Source: Desertimonas flava
Lineage (GTDB): Bacteria; Actinomycetota; Acidimicrobiia; Acidimicrobiales; Ilumatobacteraceae
NCBI RefSeq assembly: GCF_003426815.1
Contig: NZ_QKYK01000030.1
Location: 1-64,000, forward strand
Direction of reading: 5' to 3'
DNA length: 64,000 bases
Below the pieces are notes generated by a model. It made no database searches, was not told the DNA's origin, and worked only from the letters and a program-made list of their open reading frames with translations. The position numbers and the translations under genes were made by a program. Below, piece by piece: positions 25,897 to 33,458 of the stretch. Each line of letters begins with the position of its first letter. Positions within the stretch are counted from its first letter, which is position 1.

Positions 25897-26187
25897 GTGG
25901 TGCTCTCTCTACGCCTGACTGATCGCCCTGCCATCGACCATGCCGCCGCCTTCGATCGGCGGCATCGTGTCGTCACGACGTGGCGTCGACCGGAACCCCC
26001 TACCGGTCGACGCCACGCCGCTGGGTTCGTCATCGCCATGGCGCTCGGGGCGTGCTGTTGGGCGATCATCGCCGCGATCGCGGTGTGGGACCCAGCCCGC
26101 AGGGCTGCCCTGGCGGTGGCGTGGCCCGTCGCGCTCGTCACCGGGGGCGCCGTCGCGCTGCGCCTCGCGATCCTCGCCTGCCGCTAG
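25897..26187 (+). CDS. Small two-helix membrane protein, hypothetical
   Basis: A possible 96-residue protein from a GTG. A basic N-terminal half of ~42 residues precedes two hydrophobic segments (about 43-64 and 70-93). Coding potential is plausible (the two helices would be surprising by chance) but there is no clear ribosome binding site and no known family. It lies between a divergent gene and a DUF445 gene. A shorter start inside the basic region is possible. Confidence 0.45.
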   Translation: MVLSLRLTDRPAIDHAAAFDRRHRVVTTWRRPEPPTGRRHAAGFVIAMALGACCWAIIAAIAVWDPARRAALAVAWPVALVTGGAVALRLAILACR

Positions 26188-26231
26188 TGGCGACAGACCA
26201 CTAACACCCGCTCCCCGGTAGGGTCCGGACG

Positions 26232-27497
26232 ATGCCGGGCGAACCCAGTTCCAGCGCCGACGCGGTCCGCGCCAGGCAGCTGCGCCGGATGAAGGTCACC
26301 GCGACGGGCCTGTTCGTCGTGGCCGCCGTGGTCTTCGTCGCCGCCCGGTCGACCACCGACGGTGAGGCCGGGCAGGGATGGCTCGGTTACGTCCGGGCCG
26401 GGGCGGAGGCCGCCATGGTGGGCGCCCTCGCCGACTGGTTCGCCGTGACGGCGCTGTTCCGGCATCCGCTGCGGCTGCCGATCCCGCACACCGCCATCAT
26501 CAAGAAGCGCAAGGACGACATCGGCCGCAGCCTTGGCGAGTTCGTCGAGGGCAACTTCCTGACGCGCGAGCTGATCACCGAGCGGCTGGACGGCGTCGGC
26601 GTCGGTCGTCGCGTCGGTGCCTGGCTCGCCACCCCGGCTCATGCCGAGCGGGCGGCTGCCGCGATCGGCGACGCCGCCGGCGGTGTGCTCGAAGTGCTCG
26701 ACGACCGCGACGTTCAAGAGGCCGTCGGCTCGGCCGTCGAGCGGCGTCTCGCCGCCACCGACGTCGCCCCCCTCCTGGCGAAGGCGGTCGACGTCGCCGT
26801 CGAGGGCGGTCACCACCAACGGCTCCTCGACGCGGCGATGCGCGGCGTCGCCGGCTTCCTCACCGACAACCGTCGCGTGTTGCGCGATCGTCTCGACCGG
26901 GAGTCGCCCTGGTGGGTGCCGGAGTCCATCGACGACCGGGTCTTCGACAAGATCTTCACCGCCGTGCAGAGCTTCCTCGCCGACGTCACGGCGGATCCCC
27001 GACACGAGGTGCGCCGGTCCGTCGACGAGCGGGTTGCGGCGCTCGCTCACCGCCTCCGTGACGACCCGGCGCTGATCGCCAAGTGCGACGAGATCAAGCG
27101 CGAGCTCATCGCCCACCACGAGGTGCAAGCGTGGATCCACTCGCTCTGGGGGGAGGTCAAGGGGTCGATGCTCGCCGCGGCTGGTGATCCGCAGAGCGAG
27201 CTGCGCCGCCGCCTCGCCGATGGCATCGGGCGGGCCGGTGCCCGGCTCGCCGACGACGCCGAGCTCCAGGCGAAGATCGACGGGTGGATCGAGCGACTGG
27301 TCGTCCACGTCGTCGACAACTACAAGAGCGAGGTCGCCGACCTGATCAGCTCCACGGTCGAGCGCTGGGACGCCGACGAGACCAGCCGCCGCATCGAACT
27401 GCAGGTCGGACGGGACCTGCAGTTCATCCGGATCAACGGCACGGTCGTCGGCGGTCTGGCCGGCATCGCCATCCACGCCATCGGTTCGGTCCTGTAG
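26232..27497 (+). CDS. DUF445 family membrane-associated protein
   Basis: 421 residues. Family landmarks are GALADWFAVTALFRHPL, IPHTAIIKKRKDDIG, FVEGNFL near the N-terminus and the closing INGTVVGGLAGIAIHA helix. Membrane segments lie at about 20-38 and at the extreme C-terminus, with a long helical soluble domain between. The DUF445 family (E. coli YjiN-like) has no settled function. A TAGGGT box lies 7 bases before the ATG, suggesting a leaderless transcript. deoC follows 17 bases downstream. Confidence 0.88.
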   Translation: MPGEPSSSADAVRARQLRRMKVTATGLFVVAAVVFVAARSTTDGEAGQGWLGYVRAGAEAAMVGALADWFAVTALFRHPLRLPIPHTAIIKKRKDDIGRSLGEFVEGNFLTRELITERLDGVGVGRRVGAWLATPAHAERAAAAIGDAAGGVLEVLDDRDVQEAVGSAVERRLAATDVAPLLAKAVDVAVEGGHHQRLLDAAMRGVAGFLTDNRRVLRDRLDRESPWWVPESIDDRVFDKIFTAVQSFLADVTADPRHEVRRSVDERVAALAHRLRDDPALIAKCDEIKRELIAHHEVQAWIHSLWGEVKGSMLAAAGDPQSELRRRLADGIGRAGARLADDAELQAKIDGWIERLVVHVVDNYKSEVADLISSTVERWDADETSRRIELQVGRDLQFIRINGTVVGGLAGIAIHAIGSVL

Positions 27498-27514
27498 CCG
27501 GTACGGTCGGGGCG

Positions 27515-28246
27515 ATGACGCTCGGTAGCGACCTCGACGTGGCCCGGCTGGCGATCTCCGTGCTCGACCTCACCGACCTCGGCGACGACACGACCGCCGA
27601 GGCGGCGGCCGTCCTCTGCGAGCGAGCCCGCGCCGCGTCCGTCGCCGCGGTGTGCGTGTGGCCGAGGTTCGTGCCCGGTTGTGTGGCCGCACTCGACGGG
27701 ACGCCGGTGCGCGTCGCCACCGTGGTCGACTTCCCGTCCGGCGCCGAGCCGCTCGACGACGTCGTCGAGCAGACCGCTGGCGCCCTCCGCGACGGTGCCA
27801 ACGAGATCGACGTCGTCCTGCCCTACCGGGCCCTCTTGGCCGGCGACACGGCCGCCGCGGCAGATGTCCTCGACGCCGTGTGCGGGCTGGTCACCGATGC
27901 CGGCGCCCACATGAAGGTCATCATCGAGTCGGGCGAGCTGCCCGACCTCGCCGCCGTCGCCGACGCCGCCCAGTTCGCCATCGCCCACGGCGCCGACTTC
28001 GTGAAGACGTCCACCGGCAAGACTCCGGTGTCAGCCACCCCGGACGCGGCCGAGACGATCCTCGAGGCGATCCGCGCGGCGGGCGGTGCGGTCGGGTTCA
28101 AGGCGTCGGGCGGCATCCGCACGCTCGCCGATGCCCGCACGTACCTCGAGATCGCCGAGCGCGTGATGGGGGAGGGCTGGGCGACTCCGGCCACGTTCCG
28201 CTTCGGCGCCAGCGGTCTGCTCGACGCCCTCCAATCCGTCCGCTGA
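27515..28246 (+). CDS. deoC: Deoxyribose-phosphate aldolase
   Basis: 243 residues, class I aldolase that splits 2-deoxyribose 5-phosphate to glyceraldehyde 3-phosphate and acetaldehyde. The Schiff-base lysine is K164 in FVKTSTGK and the proton-relay lysine K196 in GFKASGG. NEIDVVLPY and the phosphate-binding GGIRT complete the site. The ATG has a TACGGT box 7 bases upstream and no Shine-Dalgarno, so it may have its own leaderless promoter even though it is close to the DUF445 gene. Confidence 0.93.
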   Translation: MTLGSDLDVARLAISVLDLTDLGDDTTAEAAAVLCERARAASVAAVCVWPRFVPGCVAALDGTPVRVATVVDFPSGAEPLDDVVEQTAGALRDGANEIDVVLPYRALLAGDTAAAADVLDAVCGLVTDAGAHMKVIIESGELPDLAAVADAAQFAIAHGADFVKTSTGKTPVSATPDAAETILEAIRAAGGAVGFKASGGIRTLADARTYLEIAERVMGEGWATPATFRFGASGLLDALQSVR

Positions 28247-28290
28247 CGGGATCTGCCAGGCGCACCCCGTCGGACTCGAGATCCGTCACG
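28247..28290. terminator. Imperfect hairpins between convergent deoC and oxidoreductase gene
   Basis: TGACGG-ATCT and AGAT-CCGTCA pair with one bulge across the gap, and GACGGG...CCCGTC forms an alternative inner stem around a TGCCAGGCGCA centre. The centre resembles the GGTGCC-N-GGCACC palindromes seen at other gene ends. Probably a bidirectional, T-poor terminator. Confidence 0.5.
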
Positions 28291-29179
28291 AGGCCTTGAC
28301 GACCTCGTAGAGGCTCGTCCAGTTCGCGCTGCCGTAGCCGGCGGCGATCGCCCGGTCGTAGTGCGACTTGACCGCCCGCGGCAGCCCGCTGTCCACCCCG
28401 AGGGCCTCGCTCGTCGCCACGATGTGGTCGGCGGTCGCGCCCATCATGAGCACCGTGCTCAGGTCCCCCGGATGGTCGCCGGTGTCGAGTGAGTGGGCGA
28501 GCGCCTCGCCGCCGCCGATCATCTCGGCGGTCGACGTGAGCGTCGGCAGCACCTCGGGGACGAAGTCCGCGGCGCTCATCCCGGCGGACGTGACGAGCGC
28601 CGTGGCGTGGAGGAGGGACGAGAGCGTGGTCAAGAAGACGTCGAGGTGCGCCTGGTACAGGAGCTGGGCGAGCCCCGGGTCGGCCCCGACGTATCTCGTC
28701 GCCCCGATCACCGACAGCATCGAGGAGAAGCGGTCGAAGGCCTCTCGAGGTCCACTGACATACAGGTAGGCGTCGTCGGTCCCGATCATGGGCGGGGGCA
28801 CCATGACGCCGCCGGTCAGCAGCGTCGCCCCGTGGGACTCGGCCCACTCGGCTGCACGGCGCGACTCGTCGGGCGTGTCCGAGCTGAGATTGACGATCGT
28901 CGTTCCGGCGAGCGCGGCGGTGTGGTCGCCGAGGATGTCGTACATCGCGCCGTAGCGCGTGAGACTGAGGACCACGACGTCCGCGGACCGGAGTGCGTCG
29001 TCGGGCGTCGCGGCCAGCGAGGCACCGGCGGCCACGACGTCGGCGGCTCGCGATTCGGTCCGGTTCCAGACGGCCACGGGATGATCGGAGCGCAGCAGGG
29101 CGCGGACCATCGCCTGGCCCATCGGGCCGAGGCCGATCACGGCCACGGGGAGCCGGGTGGGGGTGGGGGATGCGGTCAT
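28286..29179 (-). CDS. NADP-dependent oxidoreductase, imine reductase-like (paralogue 1)
   Basis: 297 residues. An N-terminal Rossmann domain (GLGPMGQAMV, then VWNRTESRA) is followed by a helical domain as in 6-phosphogluconate/3-hydroxyisobutyrate dehydrogenases. The segments NLSSDTPDESR, TGGVMVPPPMIG and YLYVSGP match the imine reductase/reductive aminase branch more than classical hydroxyisobutyrate dehydrogenases. Substrate unknown. It follows a paralogue by 17 bases in the same direction, both divergent from an HxlR regulator. Confidence 0.8.
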   Translation of the reverse strand: MTASPTPTRLPVAVIGLGPMGQAMVRALLRSDHPVAVWNRTESRAADVVAAGASLAATPDDALRSADVVVLSLTRYGAMYDILGDHTAALAGTTIVNLSSDTPDESRRAAEWAESHGATLLTGGVMVPPPMIGTDDAYLYVSGPREAFDRFSSMLSVIGATRYVGADPGLAQLLYQAHLDVFLTTLSSLLHATALVTSAGMSAADFVPEVLPTLTSTAEMIGGGEALAHSLDTGDHPGDLSTVLMMGATADHIVATSEALGVDSGLPRAVKSHYDRAIAAGYGSANWTSLYEVVKAS

Positions 29180-29196
29180 GAGTCCTCCGTTTCGGT

Positions 29197-30075
29197 TCAG
29201 CGCGCGACGCGCAGTTCTTCGAAGATTCGATCGAAGCCGTGGCGGCCGTAGCCGGCGTCGATCTGGTTGCGGATCAGGGTCTGGACCGCGTCGAGCAGCC
29301 CGGTGGGCACACCCTGCTCGCTGGTGGCTCGGACGATCCCGCCGAGGTCGGAGAACTCGAGGCTCTGCAGCCCTGGCCGCTCGTAGTCACGGGCGTCGAC
29401 GATCTCGGCTGTGGTGCTGAAGCTCTCCGTCATCGCGGCGAGGAACGGCTGGGCTCTGGCGGCGAACTCGGTGGCCGTGATGCCCGATGTCTCCACCATC
29501 GCCGCCCCGTGGAGGAACCCGCCGAACATGATGTACATGCCGGCGAGCATCGCCATGTCGAGCAACGACGCCCGGCCGGCATCCGACCCATGGAACGACG
29601 ATTCGCCCCATCGGTCGAGCACAGGGCGAGACCGCCCGAAGAGCCCTTCGTCGCCGCTGTAGAGGATCGCCGCTCCGGGCCCACCGATCATCGGCGGAGT
29701 GGCCATGATGCCCCCGTCGAGGAAGCGAACGCCGTGGTGGCCCGCCCACGAGGAGAGCTCCCTGGCCTGGTTCGGGGTCGTCGTCGTGAGGTTGAGGAGC
29801 GATCCCCCGCGCATCGACCCGATCACCGGGTCGAGCGTTTCGTGCACCGAGTCGGCGTCGAGCAGGCAGGCCACGATCAGCGAGTCGCCTGCGGCGACGG
29901 CGGTCGCCACGTCGGGGGCGACGAACGCCCCGGCTGCGGCCAGATCGCCGGCTCGTCCGGGCGTGCGGTTCCAGACGGTGACGGGATGGTGGGCACGCAG
30001 CAAGGTCTTGGCCAGCACCCCGCCCATGGCCCCGAGACCGAGCACCGTCACCGACGTGAGTGGTTCCGAGTTCAT
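29197..30075 (-). CDS. NADP-dependent oxidoreductase, imine reductase-like (paralogue 2)
   Basis: 292 residues, same fold as its downstream neighbour: GLGAMGGVLA and VWNRTPGRA in the cofactor domain, NLTTTTPNQAR, DGGIMATPPMIGG and ILYSGD in the substrate domain. ASLLDMAML carries an Asp at a position where imine reductases have their catalytic Asp or Tyr; this alignment is from memory and approximate. It is the first gene of a two-gene unit starting opposite the HxlR regulator, which suggests control by it. Confidence 0.8.
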   Translation of the reverse strand: MNSEPLTSVTVLGLGAMGGVLAKTLLRAHHPVTVWNRTPGRAGDLAAAGAFVAPDVATAVAAGDSLIVACLLDADSVHETLDPVIGSMRGGSLLNLTTTTPNQARELSSWAGHHGVRFLDGGIMATPPMIGGPGAAILYSGDEGLFGRSRPVLDRWGESSFHGSDAGRASLLDMAMLAGMYIMFGGFLHGAAMVETSGITATEFAARAQPFLAAMTESFSTTAEIVDARDYERPGLQSLEFSDLGGIVRATSEQGVPTGLLDAVQTLIRNQIDAGYGRHGFDRIFEELRVAR

Positions 30076-30103
30076 GCCGCCATCGTCAGGCGGTGCTGCG
30101 CAG

Positions 30104-30135
30104 TTGACAAGTACCTACCTTTCGGTCTGATACTT
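30104..30135. promoter_or_regulatory. Overlapping divergent promoters with inverted repeat, likely HxlR operator
   Basis: TTGACA (30104-30109) and TGATAC (30128-30133), 18 bases apart, point toward hxlR. On the other strand TTGGTA and TAGGTA, 17 bases apart, point toward the oxidoreductases. The inverted repeat AAGTACC (30109-30115) / GATACTT (30129-30135) overlaps both. HxlR regulators commonly bind such repeats in the shared intergenic region of divergent targets, so autoregulation together with control of the two reductases is likely. Confidence 0.6.
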
Positions 30136-30179
30136 ACCAACAGCTCAGTATTGGACCGATGCTGGAGAAGGAGTCGCCT

Positions 30180-30572
30180 GTGACGTCCGTTACATCGCCC
30201 CCTACGCCCGCTCCGCCCGCCGATCCCAAGCGGTGCGGACCGTACATCTGCGGCCTCGACGCAGCGATGGACGTGGTGACCGGCAAGTGGAAGTGCCTGA
30301 TCCTGTGGGAGCTCCACGCCCACGGCACCCGGCGCTTCGGCGAGTTGCGGCGCGGCCTGCCGGGGGTCAGCGAGAAGATGCTGATCCAACACCTACGCGA
30401 GATGGAGGCCGACGGCCTGGTCCATCGCGAGGTCTATCGGGAGGTGCCGCCGAAGGTGGAGTACTCGCTCACCGACGACGGCCGCTCACTGAACGAGGCG
30501 CTCTCCCCGCTCGGCGCGTGGGGCACCGCCCGCATCGAGCGCATCGGTGCCGAGCGCGTGCCCCTCGCCTGA
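30180..30572 (+). CDS. HxlR-family transcriptional regulator
   Basis: 130 residues from the GTG at 30180, preferred over an ATG at 30159 because GAAGGAG lies 7 bases before the GTG. The winged-helix signature is clear: CGLDAAMDVVTGKWKCLILWEL, FGELRRGLPGVSEKML and LVHREVYREVPPKVEYSLTDDG each fit HxlR (the first is split over residues ~24-45). A cysteine precedes the DNA-binding domain, as in redox- or electrophile-sensing members. Divergent from two imine-reductase-like genes, which it probably controls. Confidence 0.9.
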   Translation: MTSVTSPPTPAPPADPKRCGPYICGLDAAMDVVTGKWKCLILWELHAHGTRRFGELRRGLPGVSEKMLIQHLREMEADGLVHREVYREVPPKVEYSLTDDGRSLNEALSPLGAWGTARIERIGAERVPLA

Positions 30573-30599
30573 CGGGATGTGCCCAGGCACATCCCGTCA
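30570..30599. terminator. Palindromic hairpin at the hxlR stop codon
   Basis: TGACGGGATGTGCC and its exact complement flank a CA centre. The left arm begins with the hxlR stop codon itself. The centre GTGCC-CA-GGCAC belongs to the GGTGCC-N-GGCACC palindrome class. No T-tract follows. Confidence 0.65.
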
Positions 30600-30600
30600 G

Positions 30601-30631
30601 GCCCGAGATAGTGCCTGGCACTATCTCGGGC
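30601..30631. terminator. Second palindromic hairpin, 15-bp perfect arms
   Basis: GCCCGAGATAGTGCC, a single T, and the exact complement. It sits 1 base after the previous hairpin and 4 bases before the end of the converging secreted-protein gene, so one hairpin may serve each transcript. The core GTGCC-T-GGCAC is shared with palindromes at 36064, 49553 and 59935. Confidence 0.65.
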
Positions 30632-30635
30632 GGTG

Positions 30636-32510
30636 TTAGCCGAGGGGGAGGGAGTAGATGATCGAGACGTCGGTGGAGCCGTCGCTGCCCTCGTAGTAGC
30701 TCACCTGCACGCTCCCGCCGTCGGCGGTGTCGTAGTACTGGTAGCTGTCCGAGCTGCCCTCGGCGTCGAGCGTGGCCCCGGCGGCGAGGACGGCGGCGTC
30801 GACCGACGCCTTCACCGTCGCCTCGTCGCCGGGATAACCGACCCGGATCATGAAGTTGACGTCGTCGCTGAACCAGCCGAGGCTGATCGACAGCGCCGGG
30901 GAGACCTCACCGCCGGCAGGCAGCCCGACAGCGGCCACGACGGCGGCGTTGATCTCCACGCCGACGGGGGCGTCGGTCGGCGTGTTGATCGTCAGCTGGA
31001 CGTAATCGGTCTCGCCGTCCACCACGTGGACGTCGAACCCGGTGGACCGTTCGGCGTCGGGCACTTCGTAGGCCACCGCCGTCGTCACCTCACCGTCCTC
31101 GGTGGTCGTCGCGTTGGCCGTCTCCACCATGCCGAGCGCAGCCGCGGCGTTGGCGTAGAGGGCGAGCGACTCGGCGGGCGGCGTGGCCGTGGTGAACAGG
31201 ATCCGGCCCGTGGCGACCGTGCCGGCGCTGAGGTCGAGCGTGTCCATGTCGAACGCTTCGACGACCGCATCGGGCGGCGTGGGGATGCCCGACAGGACGG
31301 GGATGAACGGGCTCAGCTCGGCCGGGGCATCGGTGGTGGGACCGAAGATGCCGCGGATCAACTCGCCGATCTGGGCCATCGTCGCCCCCGCCGGCACGGC
31401 GGGTGCGAAGATCGGCGCAGCGGTCGACACCGGGGTCGTCGGTCCGGCCGGGGCCGTGGTGGCCGGCGCGGCGGTGGTGGCCGACGGATCGGGTGCGGCG
31501 GGCTCGGGAATCGGCGGCGTGTCGGCCGAGAACGTGGCCGTCGCCGAGACCATGGCGAGGTCGTCGACCTGGCGGAACGAGAGGTCGGCGTCGGTGTAGC
31601 CGCCGGCCGCCGGATCGGCGTCGAGGTACACGTACTGGGGGTCGGTGTTCTCGGCGGAGTCGAACGTGAAGCCGTTGGCCGGCATCGTGGCGACCATCTG
31701 CTCGCGCATCGCCGCGGCATCGCCGCCCGGGAAGTCATACGACACACCGATCGAACCGGACCCCCACTCGGTGTCGTAACGGAACGTGCCGTACGAGAAC
31801 TCGCCGCCGGTGGGGACCGAGACGACCGTCGCCCACGTGCGCGTGAACTCGCTCGCTTCGAGAGCGATCGCGTCCTCGAAGTGGATGCGTGCCGTGTCGA
31901 CGTCGCGACGGTCGGTCACGGTCAACGACAAGTAGACGTCGGAGTCGTCGGCAGGACTCCGGAACGTGAGATCGCGCTCGCTGATCTCGCCGTTGGACGC
32001 CGTGGTGTCCGAGTCGAGCTGGAGGCCGGCGGCGGTCGCTGCCGCTTGCCACGTGGCGACGGCGTCGGCGGCCGGAACGGCGAGCTGGAGCTCGATCGAT
32101 GCGACGTAGTCGTCGTCGAAGTACTGGATGTCGAACGACTCGAGGAAGGACCCGGCGGGCGTGGGCATGGCGACCGAGAACGGGGCGAGCCCGGCGAGGC
32201 GGCCGAACGCATCGTCCGTCGGGCCGATGATCGCCTCTGCCGCGGCCTGGAAGTCCTGGACGGCGGCGCCGCCGGCCAGGGAGGGCGCCGGCGCGGGGGC
32301 CGTGGTCGCGCCCGCTGCGGTGGTCGCGGCCGGCCCCGAGGTCGGCGGCGCAGTGGGAGCGGCGGCCGTCGTCACCGCCGGCGCGGTGGTGGCGGCCGAC
32401 GTGGCCGGTGCCGTAGACGGCGGCGATGGTGTGGTCGTCGCGGCGACTGCGGTCGGACCGCCCACCACGATCGATCCGACGAGCAGGGTCAGGGCGCGCG
32501 TGTGTCGCAT
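30636..32510 (-). CDS. Large secreted protein with Ala/Thr/Pro linkers
   Basis: 624 residues from the ATG at 32510, preferred over one 10 codons upstream because AAAGG precedes it and the signal peptide (RHTRALTLLVGSIVVGG) then begins at residue 2. A Ser/Thr/Ala/Pro stretch (about 25-75) leads into a first globular part (~80-330), a second Pro/Thr/Ala linker (~340-375) and a second globular part (~380-624). Both parts start with a helix ending IIGPTDDA.. / IFGPTTDAP and contain similar strand patterns, so they may be distant duplicates. Aromatic, Gly/Asp-rich ending. Function unknown; likely wall-associated or periplasmic. Confidence 0.78.
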   Translation of the reverse strand: MRHTRALTLLVGSIVVGGPTAVAATTTPSPPSTAPATSAATTAPAVTTAAAPTAPPTSGPAATTAAGATTAPAPAPSLAGGAAVQDFQAAAEAIIGPTDDAFGRLAGLAPFSVAMPTPAGSFLESFDIQYFDDDYVASIELQLAVPAADAVATWQAAATAAGLQLDSDTTASNGEISERDLTFRSPADDSDVYLSLTVTDRRDVDTARIHFEDAIALEASEFTRTWATVVSVPTGGEFSYGTFRYDTEWGSGSIGVSYDFPGGDAAAMREQMVATMPANGFTFDSAENTDPQYVYLDADPAAGGYTDADLSFRQVDDLAMVSATATFSADTPPIPEPAAPDPSATTAAPATTAPAGPTTPVSTAAPIFAPAVPAGATMAQIGELIRGIFGPTTDAPAELSPFIPVLSGIPTPPDAVVEAFDMDTLDLSAGTVATGRILFTTATPPAESLALYANAAAALGMVETANATTTEDGEVTTAVAYEVPDAERSTGFDVHVVDGETDYVQLTINTPTDAPVGVEINAAVVAAVGLPAGGEVSPALSISLGWFSDDVNFMIRVGYPGDEATVKASVDAAVLAAGATLDAEGSSDSYQYYDTADGGSVQVSYYEGSDGSTDVSIIYSLPLG

Positions 32511-32645
32511 GGAGGCTGTGCCTTTCGTCAGGGATTCCACCGGCCCTCGGCCGCGCGGTCGACCCTAACCGCGTACTGGGATGGGATCCACGCGCCCCAT
32601 CGCACGGCACTCACGCCCGGCCACGGCAGTACATTCGCGACCGCG

Positions 32646-33458
32646 ATGGCTGTCACCCCCCCACCCAACGGTCACGTCGACTGGACGCGTCTCGACGCCA
32701 TCCTGTTCGACCTCGACGGAGTCCTCACGCCGACCGCTGTCATCCACGAGCGAGCGTGGGCCGAGATGTTCAACGGCTTCCTGTCGCGGCGGGCCGCGGC
32801 CACCGGCGAACCACTGGCGCCGTTCAGCGCCGACGATTATCTCGCCTACGTCGACGGCAAGCCCCGGTTCGACGGCGTGAGGTCGTTCGTCGAGTCGCGA
32901 GGCATCGAGTTGCCCGAGGGCTCGCTCGACGATCCACCGGGCGACGACACCATCTGCGCGCTCGGGAACTCCAAGAACGCGGCGTTCCAGCACGTGTTGC
33001 GCAGCGACGGCATCGCCGCCTATCCCGGATCGTTGCGCTTCCTCGACGAGGCCGTGGCGGCCGGAAAGGCCGTCGCCGTCGTCTCGTCGTCGCGCAATGC
33101 CCCCGAGGTTCTCGCCGCCGCCCATCTCAGCGATCGGTTCGCCGTCGTGATCGACGGGGCCGTGGCCGCCGCCGAAGGCCTCGCTGGCAAGCCGCAGCCC
33201 GACACGTTCGTCGCGGCAGCCGGGCACCTCGGTGTCGTCGTCGACCGATCCGTCGTGGTCGAGGACGCCTTGTCCGGCGTCGCCGCCGGCCGAGCGGGCG
33301 CGTTCGGCGCCGTCGTCGGGGTCGACCGGGGCGCCGGCCACGACGCCTTGCTGGCAGCCGGGGCCGATGTCGTGGTCACCGACCTCGTCGAGCTCCTGCC
33401 GGTGTCGCCGTCGAACCCGGCGCCGACCTCCCCCTCGTCGATCGAGAGGACCCCATGA
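32646..33458 (+). CDS. pgmB: HAD-superfamily hydrolase, beta-phosphoglucomutase-like
   Basis: 270 residues. The HAD nucleophile motif FDLDGVL (D22, D24), the cap-domain start, the SSSRNA serine motif, GKPQPDTF with the conserved lysine, and VVEDALSGV follow in order. Stop and start overlap (ATGA at 33455) with the GH65 phosphorylase gene, a standard pairing in which the phosphorylase makes beta-glucose 1-phosphate and this enzyme converts it to glucose 6-phosphate. A TACATT box lies 10 bases before the ATG. The cap domain differs enough that a phosphatase role cannot be excluded. Confidence 0.88.
   Translation: MAVTPPPNGHVDWTRLDAILFDLDGVLTPTAVIHERAWAEMFNGFLSRRAAATGEPLAPFSADDYLAYVDGKPRFDGVRSFVESRGIELPEGSLDDPPGDDTICALGNSKNAAFQHVLRSDGIAAYPGSLRFLDEAVAAGKAVAVVSSSRNAPEVLAAAHLSDRFAVVIDGAVAAAEGLAGKPQPDTFVAAAGHLGVVVDRSVVVEDALSGVAAGRAGAFGAVVGVDRGAGHDALLAAGADVVVTDLVELLPVSPSNPAPTSPSSIERTP

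Noticed and set aside
30633-32540. Plus-strand open frame opposite the large secreted protein, running on into the HAD gene
   Set aside because: Only the part from ATG 32646 is a real protein (HAD motifs). The upstream part is Arg/Gly/Val-rich antisense with no motif, while the minus strand has a signal peptide and domains.
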